NCBI RefSeq assembly: GCF_000308555.1
Contig: NZ_BAFY01000323.1
Span: 1-41,954 of the forward strand
Direction: 5' to 3'
Origin: Nocardia cyriacigeorgica NBRC 100375
GTDB taxonomy: Bacteria > Actinomycetota > Actinomycetes > Mycobacteriales > Mycobacteriaceae
DNA: 41,954 bases
This document shows positions 8,950 through 17,831 of this stretch, piece by piece; the stretch's first letter is position 1; each line of letters opens with the position of its first letter. Position numbers and translations under genes: made by a program. The notes under the pieces are model-generated. The model did no database searches and was not told the origin of the DNA. It saw only the letters and a program-made list of their open reading frames with translations.

Positions 8950-9021
8950 TTGACACTGCGTGAGCAGCACCACATACTCATACCCTGAGTATCTGGTACT
9001 TGCAGTAGTGCACAAGGAGGT
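8950..9021 (+). promoter_or_regulatory. mce promoter with inverted-repeat operator
   Basis: TTGACA at 8950-8955 is 17 bp from CATACT at 8973-8978, a plausible -35/-10 pair. A perfect inverted repeat, ATACTCA-TACCC-TGAGTAT, covers 8974-8992 and so overlaps the -10. It is followed by a second, nested ATAC/GTAT and AGTA-N5-TACT symmetry up to 8999. Positions 8978-9013 match positions 22647-22682 in 28 of 36 bases, upstream of the diiron oxygenase gene. This is most simply a repressor site, perhaps for the TetR protein at 27597. AAGGAGGT at 9014-9021 is an ideal Shine-Dalgarno sequence. Confidence 0.6.
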
Positions 9022-9024
9022 GCC

Positions 9025-9171
9025 GTGAGCAGGGTGCGCTCGATAATGACCCGACGAGGTACGTCATACCGGCGAAGCCATTCCGATCATTCGGAGAACG
9101 AGCTATGCCGGATCGTCGACACTTTCCTAGCGGGCGCGCCAGTTGCGTTGCGGAGCGATACTCTTGGTTAG
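9025..9171 (+). CDS. Candidate 48-residue leader ORF of the mce operon
   Basis: A GTG at 9025 follows the near-perfect Shine-Dalgarno AAGGAGGT (9014-9021) and opens 48 codons ending in TAG at 9169-9171, 17 bp before the likely yrbE start. The peptide is Arg/Ser-rich with no recognised domain or membrane segment. The ribosome binding site is much stronger than that of the following yrbE gene, which argues that the frame is translated. It may be a leader peptide that couples translation to yrbE. Alternatively it is the remains of an original gene start displaced by mutation. Spacing between Shine-Dalgarno and GTG is a little short. Confidence 0.4.
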   Translation: MSRVRSIMTRRGTSYRRSHSDHSENELCRIVDTFLAGAPVALRSDTLG

Positions 9172-9188
9172 GACGGGAATCTGTGGTA

Positions 9189-10025
9189 ATGCCTGAACGT
9201 AGCGCGCTATCGACGTCGACGAGGTTGCTCAGGGAAAACTTTTCCGAAACCGTAGTGTCGGCGCTCAGAACTTTTGGCCGGTCGACGCAGATGGCTTCTG
9301 AGTCGGCTGCGGGAGCAGTAAGCGATATCGTTCGTTTGAGATTCCAGTGGCGAGAGGCACTGAATCAAGCTTGGTATCTGATCACCGTTACTGCGATTCC
9401 GGCCATCCTGATGGCCGTGCCTTTCGGTGTCATCGTTTCCGTCCAGGTCGGAAACTTGATTCATCAAATCGGGGCGGACTCCCTGCTCGGTGCCGCTGGT
9501 GGATTGGGTGTGATCAAACAGGGCGCCCCCATGGCAACAGGGCTGCTGCTGGGTGCGGCCGGAGCGGCCGCAATCGCGGCGGATCTGGGTGCACGTAACA
9601 TTCGCGAAGAAATCGATGCCATGCGAACGATGGGCATCAGCCCCTTGCACCGACTCGTTATTCCTCGGATGGTGGCGATGGTTTTCGTCGCGCCGATGCT
9701 CAATATCTTGATCATCTTCACGGGCGTGATAGCTGGATATGCGGTCGCAATCGGCCCCCAGGGAGTGACCCCCGGCAGCTACTGGGGAACGTTCGGCTCT
9801 TTCACCGTTGTCGCGGACATCGGTGTCTCGATAGCCAAGTCCGTGCTGTTCGGATTCATCGTGGTCGTGATCGCGTGCCAGCGGGGGCTGGAGGCAAAAG
9901 GCGGTCCGCGCGGAGTGGCGGATGGCGTGAACGCGGCTGTAGTTCTCTCCGTAGTTTCCATCGCCATCACGAACCTCATAATTACTCAGCTGGTGTCGAT
10001 GTTCCTTCCGACGAGGCTGGCCTAG
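9189..10025 (+). CDS. yrbEA: Mce permease subunit YrbEA (MlaE family)
   Basis: A 278-residue integral membrane protein of the MlaE/YrbE permease family. The conserved cytoplasmic signature is ARNIREEIDAMRTMGISPLH, followed by RLVIPRMVAM. Hydrophobic segments lie around 'WYLITVTAIPAILMAVPFGVI', the 'GVIKQGAPMATGLLLGAAGAAA' region, 'LNILIIFTGVIAGYAVAIG', 'SVLFGFIVVVIACQRG' and the C-terminus. With YrbEB it forms the inner-membrane core of an ABC-type lipid importer; the ATPase MceG/Mkl is normally encoded elsewhere, and none is in this window. The ATG at 9189 is chosen because the upstream extension from 9105 is unlike the family. It is the first gene of the operon, ending flush with the start of the next. 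Confidence 0.9.
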   Translation: MPERSALSTSTRLLRENFSETVVSALRTFGRSTQMASESAAGAVSDIVRLRFQWREALNQAWYLITVTAIPAILMAVPFGVIVSVQVGNLIHQIGADSLLGAAGGLGVIKQGAPMATGLLLGAAGAAAIAADLGARNIREEIDAMRTMGISPLHRLVIPRMVAMVFVAPMLNILIIFTGVIAGYAVAIGPQGVTPGSYWGTFGSFTVVADIGVSIAKSVLFGFIVVVIACQRGLEAKGGPRGVADGVNAAVVLSVVSIAITNLIITQLVSMFLPTRLA

Positions 10026-10892
10026 ATGTCGGAGGTAAAGGTTACTCCACCTCGGCTGGCGAGGCTCAGGAGAAGAATAGCGCCGTTCGGAGCGCGCATC
10101 GCGCCCCTGGAGTCGATCGGTTTCGTACTCGCGTTCGTTTGGGAGGCGCTGTCCGCGATCCCGTTCACGATCAGGCGATATCGAGCCGAGACTATGCGCG
10201 TGATCACGGATATGACATGGGGCCAAGGGTCCATTATCGTCGGCGGTGGAACTGTGCCGATGCTGGTGGTACTCGGTCTGGTGATCGGAGGCTCGGTCGG
10301 TGTAGAGTCCTTCACCACTCTCAACCTGATCAGCATGGGGCCGGTGACCGGCATCGTTTCGGCCTTTGCCAATACACGGGAACTTGCACCGATTGCTGCG
10401 GGCGTCGGGTTCGCCGCACAAGCCGGATGCCGTATTACGGCCCAAATCGGCGCTATGCGGATCTCCGAGGAGATCGATGCACTCGAGTCGCTTGGACTGC
10501 GATCGATACCGTTCGTTGTGACCACCCGGGTCATCGCCGGGGCCGTGGCAATCATTCCGACATTCTTGATCGCCTTGATCCTGAGTTATGCCGCTTGTCG
10601 CGCGGTGATCGTGCAACTTCATGGCCAAGCCGCCGGTGTCTACGATCACTATTTTTATCAATTCATCAGCGGCTGGGATGTGACGGCCTCGGTGATAAAG
10701 GTTCTCGTATTCGGGACGGCTGTGATTCTTATCCATAGCTATCATGGGTTCTTCGCCGTTGGTGGGCCAGAAGGCGTCGGAATCGCATCTGGACGTGCTG
10801 TCCGAGCAAGCTTCGTGGCAATCATCGGTTTGGATATGGTGTTGACCCTCCTCCTGTGGGGCGTCAACTCCTCCATCGAATTTACGGGGTGA
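10026..10892 (+). CDS. yrbEB: Mce permease subunit YrbEB (MlaE family)
   Basis: A 288-residue partner of YrbEA, beginning immediately after its stop. It has the same MlaE architecture with the signature AMRISEEIDALESLGLRSI, and membrane segments near 'MLVVLGLVIGGSVGVES', 'ISMGPVTGIVSAFANTRELAP', 'VIAGAVAIIPTFLIALILSYAA', 'VLVFGTAVILIHSY' and the C-terminal 'IGLDMVLTLLLWGV'. The two permeases form the heterodimeric channel onto which the six Mce proteins dock. The start ATG is fixed by the flush junction with yrbEA. Confidence 0.9.
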   Translation: MSEVKVTPPRLARLRRRIAPFGARIAPLESIGFVLAFVWEALSAIPFTIRRYRAETMRVITDMTWGQGSIIVGGGTVPMLVVLGLVIGGSVGVESFTTLNLISMGPVTGIVSAFANTRELAPIAAGVGFAAQAGCRITAQIGAMRISEEIDALESLGLRSIPFVVTTRVIAGAVAIIPTFLIALILSYAACRAVIVQLHGQAAGVYDHYFYQFISGWDVTASVIKVLVFGTAVILIHSYHGFFAVGGPEGVGIASGRAVRASFVAIIGLDMVLTLLLWGVNSSIEFTG

Positions 10893-10898
10893 GAAACG

Positions 10899-11948
10899 AT
10901 GTCTCGCTATGAAATGCCGGGTGTGTCGACATCGAAGCGGTCATCGGTCATGCTGGGTGTTCTCGCCGTGATCACAGTGATCGTAGTAGCCTTGACCTGG
11001 ACTGTTGTGATGGCCCTACAGGATGATAATCGAATAGTGGTACTGCTGCGTACCGAGTCCATCGGCGACGGAATCACCGTCGGAACACCCGTTCGATTCG
11101 ACGGTATCGAGATAGGTGATGTTTCGGCGATCGAATCGGACGATGGGGCGAAACAATTGATTCTCAGACTGGAAAGCGCCGAATCGGCAGGTCTCACGGA
11201 CGGGCTGTTCGTCGACTACTCGCCATCGAACTTGTTCGGCATCAGTGAAATTGCGCTGAAACCAGGTGATGGTGGGGCTCCATTACGGGATGGCAGTATC
11301 GTCGATTTGACGGGGCCGCGAGCCGACCGGCAACGAGACGCAACGATGGGTGTTCTCATCCGCAGCGTAGCTCAAGCAACTGGAGACATTCTCGTCCCGG
11401 AATTGACCGAGATCCTGACACGGGGCGCGACAATAGCCCGGCAATTCACACCTCTCATGGAGGCAATCGTTGTATCCAGCCGGAACATTGCTGAAACCCA
11501 GACGATGCCGATATCGCAGCTGCTGGACCAATACGGTTCCATGCTAGTCGGGACTGCATCGATGATCGACGGTACGGTCGGCCTCATAAATCGGCTCACC
11601 ACGATCGAGATCTTGAATACAGATCGTGAGCTGTTCGATTCGACAGTCAATACTGTAGGTCGGGAGTTCTTTCCTGGGCTGGCGGAAACTCTATTCGCGG
11701 CTCAGGGTCATCTGTCGGACTATGCGGCTATGCTCGCTCCGGTTCTGTCAACGGCCACTAAAATGGTACCTACCCCCGGCGCCTCGAGCATGCAGCTCAC
11801 TGAACTCCTATCACGTCTAGACCGATCATTCACGTCGACTCCAGACGGTCCGATTCTGAACATCGAGTTGGTTCTCGATATGGTTCCAGCGTTCACCGCG
11901 TTCTTGCCGGGTCTTCCGCCGACATCCAACATCGGAGGTGGCCGATGA
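10899..11948 (+). CDS. mceA: MceA-type substrate-binding protein
   Basis: A 349-residue Mce protein: an N-terminal membrane anchor at about residues 14-37 (VMLGVLAVITVIVVALTWTV) and an MlaD/MCE domain at ~47-125 with 'SIGDGITVGTPVRFDGIEIG'. A long helical region follows, which in this family builds the hydrophobic tunnel across the cell envelope. It is somewhat short for MceA. It is the first of six mce paralogues and by position is MceA. The mce complex imports lipids such as sterols or fatty acids; the substrate of this copy is unknown. Its stop overlaps the mceB start by ATGA. Confidence 0.88.
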   Translation: MSRYEMPGVSTSKRSSVMLGVLAVITVIVVALTWTVVMALQDDNRIVVLLRTESIGDGITVGTPVRFDGIEIGDVSAIESDDGAKQLILRLESAESAGLTDGLFVDYSPSNLFGISEIALKPGDGGAPLRDGSIVDLTGPRADRQRDATMGVLIRSVAQATGDILVPELTEILTRGATIARQFTPLMEAIVVSSRNIAETQTMPISQLLDQYGSMLVGTASMIDGTVGLINRLTTIEILNTDRELFDSTVNTVGREFFPGLAETLFAAQGHLSDYAAMLAPVLSTATKMVPTPGASSMQLTELLSRLDRSFTSTPDGPILNIELVLDMVPAFTAFLPGLPPTSNIGGGR

Positions 11949-12964
11949 CAAGACAGCGAAGTTTTCTGGCGACCAGCGCAAAACTTATCGTGTCTGCCGT
12001 CGTGATCACTGTGCTGCTCGCGATCATCGTTCAGACGGTGCAACGCCCCGTATCTGGAGACGTGGTAGAATTCTCGGCTGAATTCGTCGACGCGAACGGC
12101 CTCAAGGCCGGCGACGATGTCCGTATGGATGGTCTTCGAGTTGGCGAGGTACGATCGATTACCTTGGATGCCAGTGGTCGAGCGGTGGTTGGATTTGCGG
12201 TCCAGCGCAATCACCCGATCTACGAGAACACTGTGCTGGCGATTCGCTATCAGAACCTCGTAGGACAGCGATATCTCGATGTTCAACAATCATCGCCGAC
12301 CACAGCGGAGTTGACGGCCGGACATAAGATCGATATTGCCAACACGATCCCGTCGTTCGACATTACGGATTTATTCAACGGCTTACAACCGGTACTCGCA
12401 GAGCTGTCGCCCGAAGCGGTGAACAAGTTCGCAGAGAACATGATCGCTGTCATCGAGGGAGACGGAGCGGGCGTCGGTTCCGTCCTCGACTCTATCGAAG
12501 CCTTGTCCAACTATGCGCTGGACAGGCAAGCGGTAGTCACCGTTCTGGTCGGAAATCTCAAAGAGATATCCGACCATATCGGTGGCCGATCCTCGCATCT
12601 CGTCCGACTTGTCTCGGAGCTGGCCTCGGTTGTGTCCACGTTGCGTAGCAAGGTGGATGGAATTGTCGAATTCGCCCTCATGGCACCAGACGTGATCGCG
12701 CCATTGAACGGCCTTCTTGAGGCCTTCGGCTTGACGGCCGGACCTAACGCCGATGCCGATGCCCTGTTGGGGGCAGTATTTCCGGACCCGGAACAGGCGG
12801 TCGAGGTGCTGCGGAAGCTGCCGGCCGTTCTCGAGACACTGAATGCGTGGGTTCCCGCCGATGGACCGGTCATCAATCGTAACTGCTCGAACGGCAACGC
12901 CGAAGTTCCGGCGCCGTTACATGTGTTGATCAGTGGGCAAAGGATCTCGATATGCGAGCGGTGA
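11945..12964 (+). CDS. mceB: MceB-type substrate-binding protein
   Basis: A 339-residue Mce protein: anchor at ~10-30 (AKLIVSAVVITVLLAIIV), MlaD/MCE domain at ~37-115 with 'VDANGLKAGDDVRMDGLRVG' and 'VGQRYLDVQQ', then a helical tunnel segment. Two cysteines lie near the C-terminus (NRNCSNGN and SICER). The start overlaps mceA by four bases and the end overlaps mceC by 13 bases, typical of a tightly coupled operon. By order it is MceB. Confidence 0.88.
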   Translation: MTRQRSFLATSAKLIVSAVVITVLLAIIVQTVQRPVSGDVVEFSAEFVDANGLKAGDDVRMDGLRVGEVRSITLDASGRAVVGFAVQRNHPIYENTVLAIRYQNLVGQRYLDVQQSSPTTAELTAGHKIDIANTIPSFDITDLFNGLQPVLAELSPEAVNKFAENMIAVIEGDGAGVGSVLDSIEALSNYALDRQAVVTVLVGNLKEISDHIGGRSSHLVRLVSELASVVSTLRSKVDGIVEFALMAPDVIAPLNGLLEAFGLTAGPNADADALLGAVFPDPEQAVEVLRKLPAVLETLNAWVPADGPVINRNCSNGNAEVPAPLHVLISGQRISICER

Positions 12965-13992
12965 TCAGTAAGCTATTCCGTGTTCGCGGGGGTACCGCGT
13001 TGCAGACGGTGAGTGCTCCCCTTCGAAGCATGGACCGAGAATTGCGCTGGGCTGCCGTCGGGGCCGCAGTGATGGGAGCGGTCTTGACGGCGAGCGTAGT
13101 AGTCTACGTAGTACCTTTCGACGAGTCCACATACTGGGCGGAAATGCCGGAAGTGGGCTCGGTCAAGGTTGGCGATGACGTCCGAATCGCGGGTGTGCCG
13201 GTTGGTGCGGTGAAGTCTATCGAGCTGAGCCGAAGGAACGTTCGAATGAGCTTCACCGTCGACAGCGACATCTTCATCGGTGACCAGACGAGTCTCGATA
13301 TCCGTATGCTGACACTGATCGGCGGCCGCTACCTCGCGGTGACGCCGGCGGGGAATTCTGCGTTACACTCGTCCATTCCCGCCGAGAGGGTCCATCTTCC
13401 GTACAGCTTGGGTCGGACTTTTGAGGACGCGATTCGGCCGATCGATGATATCGATGGCGATACGTTGCGGCAGAATTTGACGAACATGAACGCTGCGATT
13501 GCCAGTGGACCGTCCGGCATTCGCCGAGCAACAGAGGCATTCGGATCTCTGGTCGACATCCTCGACCGCCAGAACCGTGACATTTCGGACACGCTCGCGA
13601 TGGCGGACGAGTATCTCGGCGCGATCAACGAGTCGAAGGCGACACTCGGCGGAATGATCGACAGCGTCAATCTGATGGAGACAGTGGGCCTCGACAAAAA
13701 GGCCGAGATCTACGAAGCCGTCCGGCTGATGGACGAGCTTCTCGCGCGTATCGCGGGCCTCGAGCCGGCGTATCGATCCAGGTTGCAATCCGTTGCGCGA
13801 GCCCTGGCCGACGTCATCCCTGAGCTGGAACGTCTGGGTGAAGAAATGGGACAGGTTGTCACGAATACGCGCGACCTACTGGCGCGGCTCCAGCCGATCG
13901 CGTCGTCGAAGGATGGGCTCGTGGTCGACCAATCCGCGACAGTTGTCCAGGTACCGTCGGTGTGTATTCCGGTCCCCGGAAAGGAGTGCTGA
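12952..13992 (+). CDS. mceC: MceC-type substrate-binding protein
   Basis: A 346-residue Mce protein: anchor at ~32-54 (RWAAVGAAVMGAVLTASVVV), MlaD/MCE domain at ~62-140 with 'MPEVGSVKVGDDVRIAGVPVG' and 'LTLIGGRYLAVTPAG', then helices. It ends with a Cys-bearing tail (SVCIPVPGKEC), as MceC proteins often do. The start lies inside the end of mceB; an internal start nearer the anchor at the ATG at 13030 is also possible because the first ~25 residues are unusual. AAGGAG at 13981-13986, inside its last codons, is the ribosome binding site of mceD. Confidence 0.88.
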   Translation: MRAVISKLFRVRGGTALQTVSAPLRSMDRELRWAAVGAAVMGAVLTASVVVYVVPFDESTYWAEMPEVGSVKVGDDVRIAGVPVGAVKSIELSRRNVRMSFTVDSDIFIGDQTSLDIRMLTLIGGRYLAVTPAGNSALHSSIPAERVHLPYSLGRTFEDAIRPIDDIDGDTLRQNLTNMNAAIASGPSGIRRATEAFGSLVDILDRQNRDISDTLAMADEYLGAINESKATLGGMIDSVNLMETVGLDKKAEIYEAVRLMDELLARIAGLEPAYRSRLQSVARALADVIPELERLGEEMGQVVTNTRDLLARLQPIASSKDGLVVDQSATVVQVPSVCIPVPGKEC

Positions 13993-13994
13993 CG

Positions 13995-15092
13995 ATGAAT
14001 AAGCTCTTGGCGTCCCGGGGTCTCATGTCCGTTCTCGGTGTCGCGGTCGTATGTGCAATTCTGATCGTCGGATACTTCGTGATCATCGAGCCTCCCAAGA
14101 GGATGCGTAGCTATTGCGCGAATATGCCGGATGCAATCGGCTTGTACGCCGGGAACCATGTCACCATGCGAGGGGTCAGAGTCGGCTCGGTGACGCGTAT
14201 CGAACCTCATGGTGACATGGTCCGTGTCGAATTCGAGGTAGAGGTAAGCCATTCGCCCCGCGGTCAGGTGTCAGCTACCACGGTATCCGACACAATCGTC
14301 GCGGACCGATCGCTTGCATTACTCGATGACAGCGAAGCCGAGCATGAATGGGATTCTGGACAGTGCATTACCCGTACACTGACGCCAAAGAGCATGTCGC
14401 AGACTATGAATGCGCTGGGCAACCTCGCTGCAGAGATCACCGATGGAAATGATTCGACACAGCGTGAAAGGCTTGCGGATGAGCTCGCGGCCTTAGATGC
14501 CGCATTATCCGGAACAGGACCTGAAATGAATGATACGATCCTCAAGTTGGGTCGTGCTCTCAATTCCCCCAATGCTGCTATCGGGCATATCGGTGCGCTC
14601 ATCGACTCACTGCGATCATTATCGGACAGCATGGCCGGCGGATGGGGCGATATCAAGGCCATGATCACGCGTCTGGCTCCAGGTCTCGAAGTGATCGATC
14701 ATGGCATCTTTGAGCGCACCGTGTCGATTATCGATTCGTTGCGGATCATTGTGCCATGGTTGAACGAGATTACTTCAATGTTTGGTGACCAAATTCTCGA
14801 AGCGCTGAACGCGACAGTCCCATTAGCGCGTCTCGCCCGTGCAAATATCGGCTCATTACAAGAAATAATCGACCTGACGCCACCGCTGGTGCAGGCTTTT
14901 CAGAGGGCGACGGCGCAGGAGGGTGGTTCACCGATCCTGACTTACGCGGCGCCTCAGCTGCCGCCGGCGGACGCAGAGCGGGTATGCGCGGCCATCGAGC
15001 GTGTCGTGCCAGGTAGCTGCAAGTCCGCTGAGAACGGGTTGGAGAAAGTTTCGGTTCTTCCGTTGATATTCGGGACGGCAGGTGCGCGGTGA
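13995..15092 (+). CDS. mceD: MceD-type substrate-binding protein
   Basis: A 365-residue Mce protein starting at the ATG two bases after the mceC stop, with AAGGAG eight bases upstream; the longer frame from 13962 is less likely. It has an anchor at ~11-30 (MSVLGVAVVCAILIVGYFVI), an MlaD/MCE domain with 'MPDAIGLYAGNHVTMRGVRVG', then long helices. The C-terminal segment carries a Cys pair (VCAAIERVVPGSC), typical of MceD. Its stop overlaps the start of mceE. Confidence 0.88.
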   Translation: MNKLLASRGLMSVLGVAVVCAILIVGYFVIIEPPKRMRSYCANMPDAIGLYAGNHVTMRGVRVGSVTRIEPHGDMVRVEFEVEVSHSPRGQVSATTVSDTIVADRSLALLDDSEAEHEWDSGQCITRTLTPKSMSQTMNALGNLAAEITDGNDSTQRERLADELAALDAALSGTGPEMNDTILKLGRALNSPNAAIGHIGALIDSLRSLSDSMAGGWGDIKAMITRLAPGLEVIDHGIFERTVSIIDSLRIIVPWLNEITSMFGDQILEALNATVPLARLARANIGSLQEIIDLTPPLVQAFQRATAQEGGSPILTYAAPQLPPADAERVCAAIERVVPGSCKSAENGLEKVSVLPLIFGTAGAR

Positions 15093-16174
15093 TGGTTCTG
15101 CGACGAGTCGTATGGGCGCGATCTGCTCGTGAGCGTGGTGGTCGGTTCATCGCTGCGGCCGCGGTGGCAATGGTGTGCATAGTTCCCGGATGTGGATTCG
15201 ATCCCGCGGAGGTTCCCGTTCCGGGGACCGGAATTTCTGGAGACCGGTACGGTATCCGGATTCTGTTCGCTGACGCCTTGAATCTGCCAGCGCGAGCGAA
15301 GGTTACAGTCGATGGTCTGCGAGCAGGGGTCGTGCGCGATGTGTCACTGGTCGACGCGGGCAAGGACCACGACGGGTATGTTGCCGTCGATGTCGACCTG
15401 ATGGCGTCGGTTCGATTGCCGGTCGGCACCACCGCTGAACTCCGCCAGCCGACGATACTTGGCGATGTCTCCATCGCGCTGATGACTCCGCCGACCGGCA
15501 CGCAGGATGCCCTTCCCCCGGGGGCCACCATCGGATTGGACAAGACGAAGCCGCTGCTGCAGGTTGAGGACACCATGAACGTACTCGCGACCTTCGTCCA
15601 AGGAGGAGGGATTCAACAGGCTCAGGAGATAATGAACCGCGTGAACGGGGTGCTGCCGATGGACACTCGGCAGACTGCTTCGATATCCGAGGTAGTCGGT
15701 GCGGATATCATTGACCTGGCCAACCACCTGGATGCCGTCGACGCAATGCTGAACGGTCTGCGCGCGAACACGGACGTGGTGCAGCGTCGAACCCCTGAAT
15801 TGGAGTATTTGCTGACGGAGTCGGGGGTGAGTCAGGCCGCTGCTTCGATGACTTCCATGATCGGGTTGATCACGTTGTACGACGGATTCAAATTGCTCAC
15901 AGAATCTCTCCGGTGGGTCGGCCCCCTGGCGCAATCGGGCAATGAGGCCGCACGTGCCTTCGTGCCGCTATTGTTCACTCGCCGCCCGCTTGATCTGAAC
16001 GCCCCCTCGAATTTGAACAAAGCCGTGGCCATTTTGCGCGAAAAGGTTATTCCGTTTGTTGAGCGCGGTCCGAAGGTTAATATTGTAGGCATTGAAGGCG
16101 TCGGCCCCATATCGGACGACGATCGGATAGACAGTATTCTTGCGTCGCTGCGGATGATCGGAGTGGTTCGATGA
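15089..16174 (+). CDS. mceE: MceE-type lipoprotein (LprK-like)
   Basis: A 361-residue Mce protein with an N-terminal lipoprotein signal: basic residues, a hydrophobic AAAAVAMVCI core and the lipobox VPGC, so Cys35 would be acylated. MceE is the lipoprotein subunit in all mce operons. The MCE domain follows at ~46-130 ('FADALNLPARAKVTVDGLRAG', 'QPTILGDVSIALM'), then helices with a C-terminal 'ILREKVIPFVERGPKVN'. The GTG at 15089 overlaps the mceD stop; the ATG at 15092 is an equally good start. The stop overlaps mceF by ATGA. Confidence 0.88.
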   Translation: MMVLRRVVWARSARERGGRFIAAAAVAMVCIVPGCGFDPAEVPVPGTGISGDRYGIRILFADALNLPARAKVTVDGLRAGVVRDVSLVDAGKDHDGYVAVDVDLMASVRLPVGTTAELRQPTILGDVSIALMTPPTGTQDALPPGATIGLDKTKPLLQVEDTMNVLATFVQGGGIQQAQEIMNRVNGVLPMDTRQTASISEVVGADIIDLANHLDAVDAMLNGLRANTDVVQRRTPELEYLLTESGVSQAAASMTSMIGLITLYDGFKLLTESLRWVGPLAQSGNEAARAFVPLLFTRRPLDLNAPSNLNKAVAILREKVIPFVERGPKVNIVGIEGVGPISDDDRIDSILASLRMIGVVR

Positions 16175-17127
16175 AGTCGAGTTCCGTGCTATCCCTGGTG
16201 TCGATCGGAATCGTGCTGGTTTTGGGCACCGCATACCTAGCATTCGGTGTGCTTCGAGTTGATTGGTTTTCTGGCAGGACTGTTGTGACCATGGCTCTGC
16301 CGAGGACCGGGAGTTTGCTACCCGGTTCCCCGGTCCTGTTGAGAGGAGTGAAGGTAGGAGAGATCGACTCTATCGACAAGGCCGAGCGTGGTGTCGAATT
16401 GGTGCTGGGTCTCGATCCCAAGTACAGGGTTCCTGCGACCGGCAGCGCTACTGTTGAGGACCTTTCGGGGTTGGGGGAGCCCTATATCGAGTTCGTACCG
16501 GATACTGATGCCGGGCCCTACCTGGCCGACGGTCAGCGTATCGACGCGGTTGAAGTGGTTCTACCCCGCTCGATACCTGATGTGGCGCATACTGTCACCC
16601 ATCTGGTCGAGCAACTGAACCCACAGGCGATCAGCAATATCGTCAAGACCTTGGATCAGACGTTGTCGGGAACGGAAGCCGTGATGCCGCGTCTGGCGGC
16701 ATCGACAACGCTGCTTTCGGAAACGATTCTGAGTAGGTCACCCGAAATCCGTAGTATCTTGACGAATTTGCAAACAATGGGTGCTGATATGGAGTGGGCC
16801 GAGGAGTCGATGACCGCCGCCGGCCCTCTGTGGGAGGAAGCCGGAGCGTGGGGCGCACTCATCGCGGACTCTCTGGCGCGACTGTCTCGAATCGGCAATA
16901 TGCCCGGTGACTATATCGAAGGAAACGGACTTATTCCCTTCCTTGATAAAGTGACGTCTTACATCAATGAGATCGGCCCCGATCTTCGTGATCTGGTCCC
17001 GGCGGTACAGCCACTGGCGGAAAGCGCGTCGAACTCCATGGCGCAAATCAACATAAGCGACCTGATAGATCGTGCACTCAGTGTCACGGGGGACGGTGCT
17101 TTGCGAATGCGGATCGCCGTCAAATAG
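16171..17127 (+). CDS. mceF: MceF-type substrate-binding protein
   Basis: A 318-residue Mce protein: anchor at ~7-28 (SLVSIGIVLVLGTAYLAFGV), MCE domain with 'LPGSPVLLRGVKVGEIDSI' and 'VEDLSGLGEPYIEFVP', then a helical region. It is at the short end for MceF and lacks the long C-terminal extension seen in many. It is the sixth and last mce gene. The start overlaps mceE by four bases. Confidence 0.88.
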   Translation: MKSSSVLSLVSIGIVLVLGTAYLAFGVLRVDWFSGRTVVTMALPRTGSLLPGSPVLLRGVKVGEIDSIDKAERGVELVLGLDPKYRVPATGSATVEDLSGLGEPYIEFVPDTDAGPYLADGQRIDAVEVVLPRSIPDVAHTVTHLVEQLNPQAISNIVKTLDQTLSGTEAVMPRLAASTTLLSETILSRSPEIRSILTNLQTMGADMEWAEESMTAAGPLWEEAGAWGALIADSLARLSRIGNMPGDYIEGNGLIPFLDKVTSYINEIGPDLRDLVPAVQPLAESASNSMAQINISDLIDRALSVTGDGALRMRIAVK

Positions 17128-17159
17128 ATGTGAAAGAACGAGAGACACCGGAGCTGATT

Positions 17160-17795
17160 ATGCCCACAGAAGATTCTCATGATACTGACCGCGAAGCTGC
17201 GGAAGAAAAGCCGGTTGACGCGGGTGTGCCTCGGACGTCGGTCAAGGGTGGCTCGAGCGCACGCGGGTCGGAGAGGTCGTTCTCGATAAGCCTGCGTTCT
17301 CTGGCCTTGGGAACCGCAGTAGCCCTCCTTGTTGTCGCGGTGGCCGTTTCGATTCCGTTGTGGCTCTCGGCTAGGAGCGAGTTGAAAGATCGGGACGCTG
17401 TCGTAGCCGCGGAGAAGCGCGCCGAAGAAGTAGCGTCTGAGTATGCAGTCGGAGCCTCGAATATCGACTATCAGAATTTCGACCAGTGGGTTCGTGGTTT
17501 GAAGTCCAACGTCTCGCCCGTTCTTGCAAACAAGTTCGATGCCACTGCTCCGCAGCTGAAAGAAATTGTGCTGCCACTGAAGTGGAGTTCTAGTGGAGTT
17601 CCCATCGCGGCGACAGTGCGCTCCGAACGATCGGGTGTCTATGTCGTCAATGTGTTCCTGAATGTGACATCGAAGAGTGCGCAGATACCGGAGGGTGCGC
17701 AAACGACTGTTACCTATACCGTAACAGTTGACAAGAATCTGGATTGGAAGGTAACAGATGTCGGTGGTGTCGACTCGGCACTCCCGGCCAAATAG
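17160..17795 (+). CDS. Mce-associated membrane protein (Mam)
   Basis: From the ATG at 17160 this is a 211-residue protein. It has a charged cytoplasmic N-terminus, one membrane segment at ~47-69 (LALGTAVALLVVAVAVSIPL) and an extracytoplasmic SnoaL/VirB8-like domain with 'NIDYQNFDQWVRGLKSNVSP' and a C-terminal LDWKVTDVGGVDSALPAK. That is the standard pattern of the Mam proteins that close mce operons and help to stabilise or assemble the importer. A GTG at 17130 would add ten residues; the ATG is preferred for its GGAG. No separate promoter is seen between mceF and this gene. Confidence 0.82.
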   Translation: MPTEDSHDTDREAAEEKPVDAGVPRTSVKGGSSARGSERSFSISLRSLALGTAVALLVVAVAVSIPLWLSARSELKDRDAVVAAEKRAEEVASEYAVGASNIDYQNFDQWVRGLKSNVSPVLANKFDATAPQLKEIVLPLKWSSSGVPIAATVRSERSGVYVVNVFLNVTSKSAQIPEGAQTTVTYTVTVDKNLDWKVTDVGGVDSALPAK

Positions 17796-17831
17796 TCACC
17801 GGGGTTTTTCGACGTTGAGGAGCTTGGAATA

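Noticed and set aside
9207..10745. 512-codon leftward open frame opposite yrbEA and yrbEB
   Set aside because: It lies opposite two clear membrane permease genes, is rich in His, Arg and Asp with no domain, and arises from the codon bias of the true strand.
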